A stretch of 64,000 bases of DNA from Chitinophaga rupis. GTDB taxonomy: Bacteria > Bacteroidota > Bacteroidia > Chitinophagales > Chitinophagaceae. The notes beneath the pieces are model-generated. The model worked only from the letters and a program-made list of their open reading frames with translations, searched no databases and was not told the DNA's origin. Made by a program: the position numbers and the translations under genes. Of the stretch, positions 53,288 to 62,675 are shown one piece after another. Numbering within the stretch: position 1 is the stretch's first letter; each line of letters starts with the position of its first letter. The stretch spans positions 221,653 to 285,652 of the forward strand of contig NZ_FOBB01000002.1 in assembly GCF_900109685.1 (NCBI RefSeq), in the 5' to 3' direction.

Positions 53288-54064
53288 TCAAATTAAATTC
53301 AAACCAACCTGGTATACAGCGGTCTCCGCAAACCGGGTGGCCACTACGATCTCTGTCCCGTCCGCATGTTCATTGAATAAAGCCTGCACCAGGTCAGGGG
53401 AGTTGTTCTCCTGCGAAAGATGCGATAACAGCAAGTGGCTCATGAAGGCCGGCCGGTACGCCTTGAACAATTCCAGCGCCTGCCGGTTGGATAAATGCCC
53501 CTGTCCGCCGCGGATACGGTTCTTTAAAAAATACGGATACCGTCCCTGCTCCAGCATTTGCTCATCATAGTTTGATTCCAGGAAAGCTGCATGGCATTGC
53601 TGAAAATGGCGGATCACATGCTCGCAGGGTGCGCCAATGTCAGTGAATACCCCAATGTTAATGTCGCCGCAGTTCACAATAAAGCTATGCGGTTCAGAGG
53701 CGTCATGGAATTTGGGAAAGGCGGTTACCGTAAGAGAGCCTACCTGTACCGGCGTATAAGCGCTGAAGGAAATAACCTGCTGTGCATTAAGCTGCAGCCC
53801 GCCACTGAGCAGGGTAGCAGCAGTAATATATACCGGCAGGCGATATTTGCGGGCAATTACGGGTATCCCGCGTATATGGTCTGTATGTTCATGGGAAACA
53901 AAAATGGCCCTTACCTGGTGCATGGATAGTCCCAGGCGTTTCATCCGCTTCTCCGTTTCGCGGCAGGAGATCCCCGCATCTACCAGCACGGCGTCCCAGT
54001 CATTACCTATGTAATAACAGTTTCCGTTGCTGCCTGAGTTCAATGATGTAATAAATAACGACAT
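53288..54064 (-). CDS. MBL-fold hydrolase (YycJ/WalJ type)
   Basis: The 258-residue protein is a metallo-beta-lactamase-fold hydrolase with the metal motif S-H-E-H-T-D-H (about 57-63) and the opening S-L-N-S-G-S-N-G-N-C-Y of the YycJ/WalJ family. Further ligands are in F-P-K-F-H-D-A (the His near 118), then D-I-G (about 138) and H-L-S. WalJ-type proteins process nucleic acid 5' ends in other bacteria. It is a conserved chromosomal gene located right after the tRNA. Confidence 0.9.
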   Translation of the reverse strand: MSLFITSLNSGSNGNCYYIGNDWDAVLVDAGISCRETEKRMKRLGLSMHQVRAIFVSHEHTDHIRGIPVIARKYRLPVYITAATLLSGGLQLNAQQVISFSAYTPVQVGSLTVTAFPKFHDASEPHSFIVNCGDINIGVFTDIGAPCEHVIRHFQQCHAAFLESNYDEQMLEQGRYPYFLKNRIRGGQGHLSNRQALELFKAYRPAFMSHLLLSHLSQENNSPDLVQALFNEHADGTEIVVATRFAETAVYQVGLNLI

Positions 54065-54087
54065 GACTTTACAAAGAAACCGATTTT

Positions 54088-54969
54088 TTATTTTTTACGA
54101 ACACGTTGCACCTGCTCACGTAATGTTTCCTGTAATATTTCTGTGAGCCGTTCCACCGCCGGTGAGGGGTGCTGCTTTTGCTGCTGTAAGAACAGGTGCA
54201 TGACCGGTAATGCGGGCAGCCCGGCAGACGCTGGCAGCAGCTTACATCCCGGTGGTACGCCTATGGCTGTGCGGATGGTCACCCCTAATCCTGCCTGCGC
54301 AGCCGCCCACAGCCCGGCTAAGCTGGGACTGGTCAGTACTATCCGCCAGCTGCGCTGAGCGGCTTCCAGCGCCTCTAAACCCGCCTGGCGTACAATGCAG
54401 GGCGATTCAAATAACAATAACGGTAATGGTTGATCCGGGACCAGCCGTGTGTCGGGGCCGCCGATCCAGCGCAAAGGCAGCTGCCCGATGGGAATAGCGT
54501 CTGCCGGCGTATGAAAGTGCATATTCACAATTACATCCAGCTGGCCGGACTGCAGCTGTTTCATGAGCACTGCCTGCCGGTCTATCACAATGGTGATCTG
54601 CACCTGCGGGTATACTGCTGCAAAACGGGCCAGTACCAGGGGCAGCTCGCTCTCCGCAAAATCTGCAGATATACCTAACCGTACCTGTCCTTCCAGCTGG
54701 GTATCACTCAGGGCACGTACTGCGCGGTCATTAATGTCCAGCAGCTGTTTGGCGTAGCCCAGCAGCATTTCGCCGGCAGCAGTCAGGTGCCAGCCACGCC
54801 CTTGTTTAATGAACAGCGGTTGCCCGGTCATTTCTTCCAGGCGTTGCATTTGCAGGCTCACGGCCGACTGGGAACGGGCTACCCGGTCCGCAGCTTTGGC
54901 AAAGCTGTCAAGATCTACTGCCAGCACAAAGGTGCGAAGCAGGTCCAGGTCCATAAGGTCGCTGGTCAT
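54088..54969 (-). CDS. LysR-family transcriptional regulator
   Basis: The 293-residue protein has an N-terminal winged helix-turn-helix (about 6-65) with F-A-K-A-A-D-R-V-A-R-S-Q-S-A-V-S-L-Q-M-Q-R-L-E and a periplasmic-binding-protein-like effector domain (about 92-285). The effector and target are unknown. It stands divergent from the cupin and tautomerase genes, which is the typical position for a LysR regulator and its targets. The in-frame ATG five codons downstream is an alternative start. Confidence 0.92.
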   Translation of the reverse strand: MTSDLMDLDLLRTFVLAVDLDSFAKAADRVARSQSAVSLQMQRLEEMTGQPLFIKQGRGWHLTAAGEMLLGYAKQLLDINDRAVRALSDTQLEGQVRLGISADFAESELPLVLARFAAVYPQVQITIVIDRQAVLMKQLQSGQLDVIVNMHFHTPADAIPIGQLPLRWIGGPDTRLVPDQPLPLLLFESPCIVRQAGLEALEAAQRSWRIVLTSPSLAGLWAAAQAGLGVTIRTAIGVPPGCKLLPASAGLPALPVMHLFLQQQKQHPSPAVERLTEILQETLREQVQRVRKK

Positions 54970-55059
54970 AGTTTAATAAAATTGAAGTATTGTATCAGAT
55001 ATTTCAATATTACAAAAGTATGGAATTGCCCTAATTTTGAGGTGCAAAAATTTACAGCA

Positions 55060-55470
55060 ATGAAAACAGTTTGCTTCTTGATAGGATTGCTGGCAGTGGG
55101 AGGGAGCGCATTTGCACAATCCACACCTGCCGGCATCAGCCGCAAAATATTATTAGAGCAGGCATTGGCGCCTGCTACGGTAGAGGATATACGTATAGAT
55201 GAAATTACCTGTGCGCCTGGCCAGGGCGCCCCGGCGCATTACCATCCCTGTGAGGTATACGGGTATGTGGTATCCGGCCAGATCGAATACCAGGTATCCG
55301 GCCAGTCGCCTGTTATATTGAAGGCGGGCGATAGCTTCCATGAAGCTGCCAATCAGCCCATACAAACCTTTAAGAATGCGCTTGCAGACCAGCCCTGCAA
55401 ATTTGTAGCTATTTACCTGGCTAAAAAAGGGCAGCCCGTTATCATACTTTCTCCTGGTACAAAAAACTAA
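55060..55470 (+). CDS. Exported cupin-domain protein
   Basis: The start at 55060 gives a clear signal peptide (MKTVCFLIGLLAVGGSAFAQ), which the longer frame lacks at its front. The remaining protein is a single cupin (Cupin_2 type) with G-A-P-A-H-Y-H-P-C-E near the first metal motif and G-D-S-F-H-E-A-A in the second half. It may hold a metal ion in the periplasm and bind or oxidise a small molecule. It starts 91 nt from the divergent LysR gene and is followed after 4 nt by the tautomerase gene. Confidence 0.85.
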   Translation: MKTVCFLIGLLAVGGSAFAQSTPAGISRKILLEQALAPATVEDIRIDEITCAPGQGAPAHYHPCEVYGYVVSGQIEYQVSGQSPVILKAGDSFHEAANQPIQTFKNALADQPCKFVAIYLAKKGQPVIILSPGTKN

Positions 55471-55474
55471 TCAT

Positions 55475-55858
55475 ATGCCTTTTGTAAAGATCAATCTTGC
55501 ACAAAACTTAACGGAAAAAATAAAAAATGATATTTCCCTTTCTGTGCACGAAAGCCTGATGGCGCATTTTAATGTGCCGGCTGATGATTATTTCCATGTA
55601 ATACATGAAGTGCGCCTTACCGACCTGGTATACAGGTCCGGTTACCTGAACGTGCCGCACAGCAATAACCTGGTGTTTATTGAGATCACTGCCCGCCATG
55701 GCCGCACCGTAGAAATGAAAAAAGCGTTATACCATTCCATTGCAGAAAAAATAGCTGCACGCACACCGGTTACAATGGATGATGTGTTCATTGTGCTTAC
55801 AGAAGTAACGGCCGAAAACTGGTCGTTCGGACAAGGCCTTGCACAAATGGTTTTATAA
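55475..55858 (+). CDS. Tautomerase-superfamily protein (malonate-semialdehyde-decarboxylase-like)
   Basis: The 127-residue protein starts M-P, giving the catalytic N-terminal Pro after Met removal. It continues F-V-K-I-N-L and later P-A-D-D-Y-F-H-V-I-H-E-V, matching the tautomerase group of about 130 residues (Tautomerase_2 or malonate semialdehyde decarboxylase type). It probably handles small keto-enol substrates in the cytoplasm. It overlaps a gene cluster with the exported cupin and is followed by a strong terminator. Confidence 0.85.
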   Translation: MPFVKINLAQNLTEKIKNDISLSVHESLMAHFNVPADDYFHVIHEVRLTDLVYRSGYLNVPHSNNLVFIEITARHGRTVEMKKALYHSIAEKIAARTPVTMDDVFIVLTEVTAENWSFGQGLAQMVL

Positions 55859-55891
55859 TCGGCCGCCATTTCTCCTGATCATATAAACCTG

Positions 55892-55919
55892 CCTGCCGGT
55901 AATTACCGGCAGGTTTTTT
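55892..55919 (+). terminator. Intrinsic terminator after the tautomerase gene
   Basis: A perfect palindrome (55892-55913, arms CCTGCCGGTAA and its complement) is followed directly by a run of six T. It ends the cupin-tautomerase transcript. Confidence 0.9.
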
Positions 55920-56123
55920 GCGTAAACCCGCAGATCCCTTATACGCTTATCTGCAGGGGATATTAATTTTTTCTGCACTCCCTATATAAAGTTGATTAAT
56001 CTAAAATATTTAAGTACATTCAATTAGCCCTATGTAGCAGCCAGAGTCATGCACACATAAATAGTAGCAATCTGTTTTTAATTTCCAAAATCCGTTTCGT
56101 TATTCATTTAAATTTTATTCGCT

Positions 56124-57632
56124 ATGAAAAGAAATCAACTTATGCGTTTGGTCTTACCCCTTATGATGCTCATTGTTATCGCCTCATGTAAAAAAGACCT
56201 TAACATCATTAATGGGTCACTGAACAAATCCAAAAAACAACAGGACCGGGGTTTCATTGTAATTGCGCAGGAAGGCGCAAAGCTTGAAACCATCTCAGAA
56301 GGTTTAACCGCCTTAGGCGTTAAGAAATTTAAGCTCAAAGAAGCTATCAAGGAATTAGGTTTAATCCACGTACAAACCCCTGATCCCAGCTTTCCTGAAA
56401 AAGCAAGAAAGATCCCCGGGGTGCAATCTGTAGCGGTAGACATTGTAATGAACTGGCGCCTGCCCACAAAAGTTTATCGCTCTTCTGTATCTTACAAACC
56501 CGGTGCGCATGCCGCAGCCGCAGGGCCTATGGCCAAATCCAATGCATTAGCCAACAACCCCTACAGCTTTTTGCAATGGGATCTGCAATCCATTAAAGCA
56601 CCGCAAGCCTGGCAAAAAGGCTACAAAGGCCGTGGCGCCAAAGTAGCTGTACTGGATGGCGGTTTCCTGCTGAACGATGCAGAAATTAAACCCAACATTA
56701 TTTTAACGCACAGCTTTATTGAAGGTGAAGAAGTACAGTATCATGGCGCAGAAGGTTTCAGCCATGGCACCCACGTTGCCGGCACTATTGCCGCGCTGGA
56801 CGATGCTTACGGCGTAGTAGGCGTGGCCCCGGAAGCAAAGCTGATGCTGGTAAAAGTACTGGATGATAATGGCTCCGGCCCCTGGAGCGGCATTATTGAC
56901 GGTATCTTCTATGCCGTAAATCATGGCGCCAATGTGATTAACATGAGCCTGGGTGGCGAGCTGCCCCGCAGAACTTTTGTAGATGATAACGGCACGCCCG
57001 ATGATCCCAGCGATGATTACACCGTGGTATATGACCGTGATGTAAGAGACCTGGTAATTGCTATGAACCGTGCTACCATCTATGCAAATTTACTGGGCAC
57101 TACCGTAGTAGCTGCTGCCGGTAATGATGCATATAACTATGACGTGGAAAAGAACTTTATCACATATCCTGCCGCCTGTTTGGGCGTACTGTCCATTTCC
57201 TCCAACGGCCCGCTGGGCTGGGGTATTAACCAGGATACTACCTTGTACCGTCCTTCTATTTTCACCAACTCCGGTAAGAACTTTATTTCTTACGGTGCGC
57301 CGGGCGGTAACTACAGCATTCCTATTAATACTACTATCGTAAATGTAGGCGGTGTTGTTAACCCGGAATATGTGTTTGACTTTGTGTTTAACATTGGCGC
57401 CTGGGATGAAGCTACAGATACGTATTACTATACCTGGTCTGCCGGTACCAGCATGGCTGCCCCGCACGTTTCAGCCGCTGCAGCGCTGATCTATGGCAAA
57501 TACGGCCGGTTGGCTAATCCCTTACTGGTAGATCTGCTGTTCCGCAAAAGCGCTACTGATTATGGTACGCCTGGTAAAGACCGTTTCTTCGGGAATGGCC
57601 AGGTTAATGCCGGTAAAGCAGTGAGCTACTAA
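56124..57632 (+). CDS. Subtilisin-like serine protease lipoprotein (S8)
   Basis: The 502-residue protein begins with a lipoprotein signal (lipobox I-A-S-C, Cys 22) and an inhibitor-like pro-region (about 40-110). The S8 catalytic domain carries the triad Asp178 (VAVLDGG), His214 (SHGTHVAGT) and Ser443 (GTSMAAPHV), with the oxyanion Asn334 in AAGND. It is thus likely an exported protease on the outer membrane or cell surface, which degrades peptides for uptake. A terminator follows. It has its own long upstream region (55.9-56.1 kb) with no other gene. Confidence 0.94.
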   Translation: MKRNQLMRLVLPLMMLIVIASCKKDLNIINGSLNKSKKQQDRGFIVIAQEGAKLETISEGLTALGVKKFKLKEAIKELGLIHVQTPDPSFPEKARKIPGVQSVAVDIVMNWRLPTKVYRSSVSYKPGAHAAAAGPMAKSNALANNPYSFLQWDLQSIKAPQAWQKGYKGRGAKVAVLDGGFLLNDAEIKPNIILTHSFIEGEEVQYHGAEGFSHGTHVAGTIAALDDAYGVVGVAPEAKLMLVKVLDDNGSGPWSGIIDGIFYAVNHGANVINMSLGGELPRRTFVDDNGTPDDPSDDYTVVYDRDVRDLVIAMNRATIYANLLGTTVVAAAGNDAYNYDVEKNFITYPAACLGVLSISSNGPLGWGINQDTTLYRPSIFTNSGKNFISYGAPGGNYSIPINTTIVNVGGVVNPEYVFDFVFNIGAWDEATDTYYYTWSAGTSMAAPHVSAAAALIYGKYGRLANPLLVDLLFRKSATDYGTPGKDRFFGNGQVNAGKAVSY

Positions 57633-57657
57633 TAAGTTTGTCCTTCATGTATATAGG

Positions 57658-57693
57658 AAAGAGGTCCGCCTGTAAAAGGGGACCTCTTTTCAT
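57658..57693 (+). terminator. Intrinsic terminator after the S8 protease gene
   Basis: A 10-bp stem (57658-57667 with 57680-57689) is followed by T and CATTT. The arms read AAAGAGGTCC and its complement. It lies between the protease and the TonB-tail gene. Confidence 0.75.
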
Positions 57694-57726
57694 TTAAACG
57701 CCTGGTATTTTTACTATCTTGCCGGC

Positions 57727-58476
57727 ATGAAACGCATTTTAATTTTATTTAATTTGATTGCGGCGCTGGCTGGCCATTCCGTAGCGCAGGAAACTACCCT
57801 GGAAGGCGTAAAGGCTTCTGAAGATACGCTGGCCGCTTACCCGGGTGGTGAGCAGGCTTTTGACCAGTATATACTCACCGGCCTGCGTACCACCAAGGCG
57901 GCGCTGGCGGCTAATATCAGCGGTAATGTGGTTACCAAGTTTGTGATTGATGAAAACGGACGGGTAGCAGACATCCTCGTCACCAAAAAGCTGGGTTATG
58001 GTTGTGATGAGCAGGCCATTGCCCTGTTACGCCACATGCCCTTATGGCAACCGGGTGTGATCAATGGAAAACGGGTTAAGACCAGGCTGGAAAAAGTCTT
58101 TCATTTTTATACAGATAATATGCAGGCTGCTGATAACACAGCAGAATTTTCACGTGATAAGCTGCCTGCAGGGCCATCCCGGTTTGGTACACAGGCGCAG
58201 GACCTTGAAAAATACCTGCAGGCTAACTTTGTATACCCGGCTGGTGTAAAAGAGAATGTGGAGGATGCGCTGGTGATCCGGTTCAGGATCACGCCCAATG
58301 GCATTACAGATAACATACAGCTGGTAACAGGTCTGGGGGATGCTTTTGACCAGGAAGCCATCCGCGTAATAAAAAATATGCCGGCCTGGGAGCCTAAACA
58401 GGCCGACTTTAAACCGGTAGAAGATTACCGCCAGCTGGTGATAGGCTTTAAGGATAAAAAACCGGTAATACGCTGA
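57727..58476 (+). CDS. Exported protein with two TonB C-terminal domains
   Basis: The 249-residue protein has a signal peptide (to about residue 21, GHSVAQ) and two TonB-like C-terminal domains (about 55-130 and 155-245). Both carry the V-x-F-x-I-x-x-x-G-x-V/I-x-x pattern followed by a D-x-x-A-I-x-x-x-x-x-M-P-x-W motif. Without a membrane helix after the signal it is periplasmic, or binds outer-membrane receptors in place of TonB. The use is unknown. It begins 34 nt after the terminator. Confidence 0.8.
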   Translation: MKRILILFNLIAALAGHSVAQETTLEGVKASEDTLAAYPGGEQAFDQYILTGLRTTKAALAANISGNVVTKFVIDENGRVADILVTKKLGYGCDEQAIALLRHMPLWQPGVINGKRVKTRLEKVFHFYTDNMQAADNTAEFSRDKLPAGPSRFGTQAQDLEKYLQANFVYPAGVKENVEDALVIRFRITPNGITDNIQLVTGLGDAFDQEAIRVIKNMPAWEPKQADFKPVEDYRQLVIGFKDKKPVIR

Positions 58477-58477
58477 A

Positions 58478-58512
58478 TGCTAAACGCTAAACGCCAAACG
58501 CTAAAAGCTAAA
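58478..58512. repeat. Short imperfect tandem repeat (GCTAAAC type)
   Basis: About five copies of a 7- to 8-base unit (GCTAAAC, GCCAAAC, GCTAAAA, GCTAAAT) lie between the convergent genes ending at 58476 and 58519. No terminator stem is seen here. It resembles the longer repeat at the right end of the window. Confidence 0.6.
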
Positions 58513-58518
58513 TGCTGC

Positions 58519-60954
58519 CTACAATTTTTCCAGCACCATCATGTCGGTATTGATCATTACCACCCGGTATTGCCGCTGTAGCTTTTTCTGCTTATTGTAA
58601 AGCTGCAGCAGTTTAGCAGGTTTGTTAAACTCGTAACGATACCCATCTTCCCATGTTGATTCATTCTGGTAATTGCCGGAGTAAAAAAGGCGGTTATGGC
58701 CATTCTTTTCTACAGGTTGCCTGTGTAATACCAGCCTGGCACTTACAAAAAAGGAATCTGCCATAAAGATCACCTGCCTGTAAACAGAATCCCCCGTTTC
58801 ATAATCCGGTGCATCCGGCTCTTTAGGTATGTACACTTCATAGGCGCCGGCAGAATCCCGGCGCGTCCAGGTTTTGAGCGTTTCATTCCTGTAGCTGGGA
58901 ACATAGCTCTCATTCTTTTTATCTTTTATAAAATAAGCGGCGGCATCACTTTCATAATAGTGTCCCTTGCCGGCCAGCACTGCGTTCAGCTCTGCGGCTA
59001 AAGTAATATTGTCCCGCTCTTTGTAACTGGATTTTTTTGCAAAAATGGCCGGGTGATGCGCTTCCCCCGCAACGCCGTAAATACCCATATTCCCTTCAAT
59101 AGCCTCTTCCATTAATGCCATAGCGCTGATCTTACGGTTAATGTACAGCACATTTTGCAGCTGATGCCGGCTATCCATTAGCTGCAGGTAGCCGAACAGC
59201 TGTTTCATTTTATCGCTGCGCTGCCGTTGTATAATACATTTCAGGAACACCACATTTTTGCCTTTGTATAAAGTCTGCAGTTTTTCCAGGTTGTATAAGC
59301 CAAGGGTGGCGTTTTCCTTTCGAAAGAAATGGTTGTACATGGATATTACCACTACTTTGCCGCGATAACTTTTCAGCACGGCCTGCCAATCTGCTTCGTT
59401 ATTAACTTCGCGGATGCGCGTACTGTCCAGCTTTACCGCCAGGCCGGCGCTGGCAGTTTTAATGGCTTCTTGCCGGTTAAGGCTGTCTACCAGCCACCAG
59501 GGCATATTGTCTGCTGCTGCTGCATCCTTAAAGATATTCAGCCGGTAGGTTGAGGGGATGCGCAGATCATCGTCAGAATAGCTGCTGTGCAGCAGCTGGT
59601 ATAGGTTAGCGGCAAAAAGTGCTGCCGGGTCTTTAAGGATAGTGGCATTCCGGGCATAAGCCACAGAATCGCGCTGTTCTTTAAGAAACTCATCCTGTAT
59701 TTTCCGGGTCAGGTAGCGGAAAGCAATGGCCGCATCTTTGTCGCCATTGAAATAGGTTTTAATAATTTCTTCATCCTTCATATTGCGCAGCCGGGCGGTA
59801 TCTTTTTTCATAGCTTTGAAAGGCTGCATAAACTCCGGTGAAAGAAGGCGGCTGTAATCGTTATTAATGCGCTGATCCATCCTATCGATAGAAAAAGAGT
59901 AGCGCATACCATTACTGCGGCTGCCTTCACGCAGCCGGTCTGCATAATAACCGGCCAGCTGGTAAAAGTTGTCGTGCAGTACGGCGTATGGCGATACGGG
60001 TACCAGGTAGCGCTGGTACAGCTGCTGTGCTATGGCGCTATCTGCATTACGTGTATCAGACAAGCGTTTGTAGGCATAATCGTACAACACTTCCTCCTTT
60101 ATATAATCAATAACAACCTGCGGCGCCCTGGCAGGTGAGTATACCTGCGATAACGCGGTTATGTTCTGTGTATAAGCCGTATCATTTAAACCGCTGCGGT
60201 AGGTTAAAAAATGCTGGTACTGATTATTGAGATCTGCATCATCGCCCATAACAGCTACGCGTTGCGCTATCAGGTCATAGTCCGGGTTGGGGCTGCTTAC
60301 TTTAATGTCCGGATTCACGGCCAGCAGCAGGCTGCTGCCTGGTTGCGCCAGGAAGGTGGCTATTTTATCCTGGTTATAGATCAGCGTACATTTTTGCAGC
60401 TTATACAGCGGGAAGGTAATGGTAAAGCAGCCTGTTTTATCCAGGTCGGCCGGAAAGTACTCCGGCTCGCCGGTCAGCACATTTTCATAGCTTATCAATA
60501 CATAGTTGTATTGCAGCTTGTTCCTGGGGGCAGTGGCCGGCAGCTGCAGGTAACCTTTTACAGTAGCGGTTCCTACCCGGAACAGCGGTTGTTTTAAAGG
60601 CTGTTGTACGGGTTGGTATGCGTAATTATAAGTACGTGTATGCTTTAACGTTCGTGGCTGCCCGTTCTCCGTAAGTATAAGGGTATGGGCATCCTGCAGG
60701 GAAAGGCTCAGCCGTTTGCCGGCTAAGGTTATTTGCCAGTGGTTATTACTGCCGCTAAAGGCTGTAATAGAGGAGACATTGTTCTGGTAACAGGCAACCC
60801 CGTTATACAGTCCTATTACAAACTGGTTGCTGCCATCTGTTTTAAGCCAGTTGCCGCTTAGCGCTGCCGGTACCGTTGTTTGCTGTGCAAGTGCCATAGC
60901 GGCATTCAGGCATAACAGCAGGGCAGCGGCGCCCCTCCGTATTATAATATGCAT
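58519..60954 (-). CDS. Large exported protein with thioredoxin-like domain
   Basis: The 811-residue protein has a signal peptide (to about residue 24, MALAQ), a long N-terminal region without clear motifs and, near 515-670, a thioredoxin- or TlpA-like segment (YRGKVVVISMYN, followed by V-F-L-K-C-I-I). The usual C-x-x-C redox pair is absent. It probably acts in the periplasm, possibly as a fold-holding or peptide-binding protein, not as a disulfide oxidoreductase. It is followed by the WG-repeat gene's 5' end: that gene (60959-62227) lies just upstream on the same strand, 4 nt away, so they are co-transcribed. Confidence 0.7.
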   Translation of the reverse strand: MHIIIRRGAAALLLCLNAAMALAQQTTVPAALSGNWLKTDGSNQFVIGLYNGVACYQNNVSSITAFSGSNNHWQITLAGKRLSLSLQDAHTLILTENGQPRTLKHTRTYNYAYQPVQQPLKQPLFRVGTATVKGYLQLPATAPRNKLQYNYVLISYENVLTGEPEYFPADLDKTGCFTITFPLYKLQKCTLIYNQDKIATFLAQPGSSLLLAVNPDIKVSSPNPDYDLIAQRVAVMGDDADLNNQYQHFLTYRSGLNDTAYTQNITALSQVYSPARAPQVVIDYIKEEVLYDYAYKRLSDTRNADSAIAQQLYQRYLVPVSPYAVLHDNFYQLAGYYADRLREGSRSNGMRYSFSIDRMDQRINNDYSRLLSPEFMQPFKAMKKDTARLRNMKDEEIIKTYFNGDKDAAIAFRYLTRKIQDEFLKEQRDSVAYARNATILKDPAALFAANLYQLLHSSYSDDDLRIPSTYRLNIFKDAAAADNMPWWLVDSLNRQEAIKTASAGLAVKLDSTRIREVNNEADWQAVLKSYRGKVVVISMYNHFFRKENATLGLYNLEKLQTLYKGKNVVFLKCIIQRQRSDKMKQLFGYLQLMDSRHQLQNVLYINRKISAMALMEEAIEGNMGIYGVAGEAHHPAIFAKKSSYKERDNITLAAELNAVLAGKGHYYESDAAAYFIKDKKNESYVPSYRNETLKTWTRRDSAGAYEVYIPKEPDAPDYETGDSVYRQVIFMADSFFVSARLVLHRQPVEKNGHNRLFYSGNYQNESTWEDGYRYEFNKPAKLLQLYNKQKKLQRQYRVVMINTDMMVLEKL

Positions 60955-60958
60955 GGGG

Positions 60959-62227
60959 TTAATTACTGGTTAGCTGTATACCGGGAATAAAGATTTTCCC
61001 GCTTTTCATGTCCATATACCCTTTTTTTCCATTGGGCATTTCCACCAGCCAGGCGCGCAGGTAAGGATCGCTGGCATATATGTTCTGCAGCACCGGCGGG
61101 GTTATCTCGCTCAGGTCCCTGCCCAGGATCCCTATCTTGTTATTGCGGATGGTTTTGTAATAGTTGCCGGTGTAAATAATATCATCGTACTGGAAAGGCG
61201 CCAATACATTTCCTGCCGGGTTAATAATGCCTGTTTTCCCATCCTTTACAGCTTTCAGCGTTACGGAAGGTATATCGCGGCTGTAAGGATCATAGCTCAG
61301 CTTTTGCAGGTTCGTATAGCCGTTCAGGTCAAAGGTATTTAAGATCTCGGTCTCTCCGGAGGTATACAGGGGGCGGTTTTCAAGGGTCAGCTTCCACTTG
61401 TTGTTACCCTGGTTATAAATGTAAATGTCCTTTTTCATTTCAGGGCCGTCAACCGTAGCTTCTACCGGTGCTTCCATGACTGTTTCCTCCAGGGTTGCAA
61501 CCATTTCCTCCTCCTTTTTTGCTTTGGTTTTGGCGGGTTTTTCCTTTTTAGGCTGAGGAACTACAACGCCCTGCTCATCAAACCAGGTATTGAGCTTACC
61601 GGTGGTGGCCACCAGTATTTTGTTACCGTTCTGCCATGCTGTTTCCAGCTTATCGTATTTAACAGGCAGCACAATGGCGCCGGTACGCAGGTCTATGAGG
61701 CCGTATTTATTACCGGTTTTTATTGTACCGCGGTTATTATAGCTCCGCAGGAATGAAGCATCGTCATAACCTTTGGGGTTTAACGGCTGCCCGGTAAAGA
61801 TGTTTAAAAAATACTTTTTACCGGCCTGGGTAACCAGCAGTATAATAGCATCGTTGTAGCTGTAATCATTCAGCTTGTCAAACACAAAAGCGGAGATGGG
61901 TTTGCCGGTAGTAAAATTCAGCAGCTGGTATTTACCCTGTAATTGCGCAGTACCTGCATTCATCCCAAAATAGCTGAGGGCTTCATAATCACAGGGAAGG
62001 ATCATATTTCCATCCGGGCTTATAAGGCCGTAATGCTGTTGTTTTTTTACGATCGCAAATTTGTTGTCTACAAAGCGGAAGCTGGTATCAAACTGCGGGG
62101 TTACCAATACGGCCAGGTTTTCATCGGTAAGCCCCCATTTGGCGCCCTCTGCGTAAGGGTAGTAGCGGTTTTGCGCGATGGCAGGTAACGCCAGGCAGCA
62201 TAAGAGCAGGTAAAAAATATGTTTCAT
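60959..62227 (-). CDS. Exported WG-repeat protein
   Basis: The 422-residue protein has a signal peptide (to about residue 19, PAIAQ) and then WG-type repeats: W-G-L-T-D-E-N-L (about 31-38), Y-G-L-I-S-P-D-G-N (about 66-74), Y-G-L-I-D-L-R-T-G and T-G-I-I-N-P-A-G-N near 330. Between them lies a Lys- and Glu-rich linker (about 225-260). WG repeats form beta-propeller-like surfaces and often bind proteins. It is transcribed with the thioredoxin-like gene downstream. Confidence 0.82.
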   Translation of the reverse strand: MKHIFYLLLCCLALPAIAQNRYYPYAEGAKWGLTDENLAVLVTPQFDTSFRFVDNKFAIVKKQQHYGLISPDGNMILPCDYEALSYFGMNAGTAQLQGKYQLLNFTTGKPISAFVFDKLNDYSYNDAIILLVTQAGKKYFLNIFTGQPLNPKGYDDASFLRSYNNRGTIKTGNKYGLIDLRTGAIVLPVKYDKLETAWQNGNKILVATTGKLNTWFDEQGVVVPQPKKEKPAKTKAKKEEEMVATLEETVMEAPVEATVDGPEMKKDIYIYNQGNNKWKLTLENRPLYTSGETEILNTFDLNGYTNLQKLSYDPYSRDIPSVTLKAVKDGKTGIINPAGNVLAPFQYDDIIYTGNYYKTIRNNKIGILGRDLSEITPPVLQNIYASDPYLRAWLVEMPNGKKGYMDMKSGKIFIPGIQLTSN

Positions 62228-62243
62228 CTGTTATATTTATCTA

Positions 62244-62343
62244 TTTCGTAGTTCTTTGTTTTTTTAATGGCCTCAATGAACCTCCTTCGCTGGTTTCGTA
62301 GTTCTTTGTTTTTTTAGTTGTATTTGTGAACCTCCTTCGCCGG
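62244..62343. repeat. 50-bp direct repeat, two copies
   Basis: Two copies begin at 62244 and 62294, exactly 50 bp apart. Each starts with TTTCGTAGTTCTTTG and a T-run and ends with TGAACCTCCTTCGC; the central 12 or so bases differ. On the minus strand each contains GAAGGAGG, which looks like a strong ribosome-binding site, but no start codon or gene follows in a consistent frame. Confidence 0.7.
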
Positions 62344-62675
62344 TTCGATTTTTTACGGGTCAGATGACATCGAAGATGCATCGGGACAAAAGAAACTTTA
62401 ATAATTCGCGGGATAAACCTCGCATTACCTGCCCCTTCCGCTGTAGCAGAACAGGTTGTGTAAGAAAATGTCTCATGCCCGGTTTCAAAAGCTGACAGGA
62501 TCAGGTATAAAGATGAGTTCGTAAAGATAATAATATTAAAAATATTTTAAATGTAATAATCATAAAATAACATAGCCGGCCGGCCGGCTCTTTTGCGCCT
62601 CATTTACAAGGGGTTTAAGAATGTAATTAATTTGAATACATTTGCGCATAATTACCGATCATTGTTACGCTGATT
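62344..62675. other. Spacer without a recognisable gene
   Basis: The stretch is AT-rich near its right end, with a GGCCGGCCGGCC-like palindromic run around 62577-62588. I see no reading frame of coding character or RNA gene. It should contain the promoters of the divergent WG-repeat and SRPBCC genes. Confidence 0.45.
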
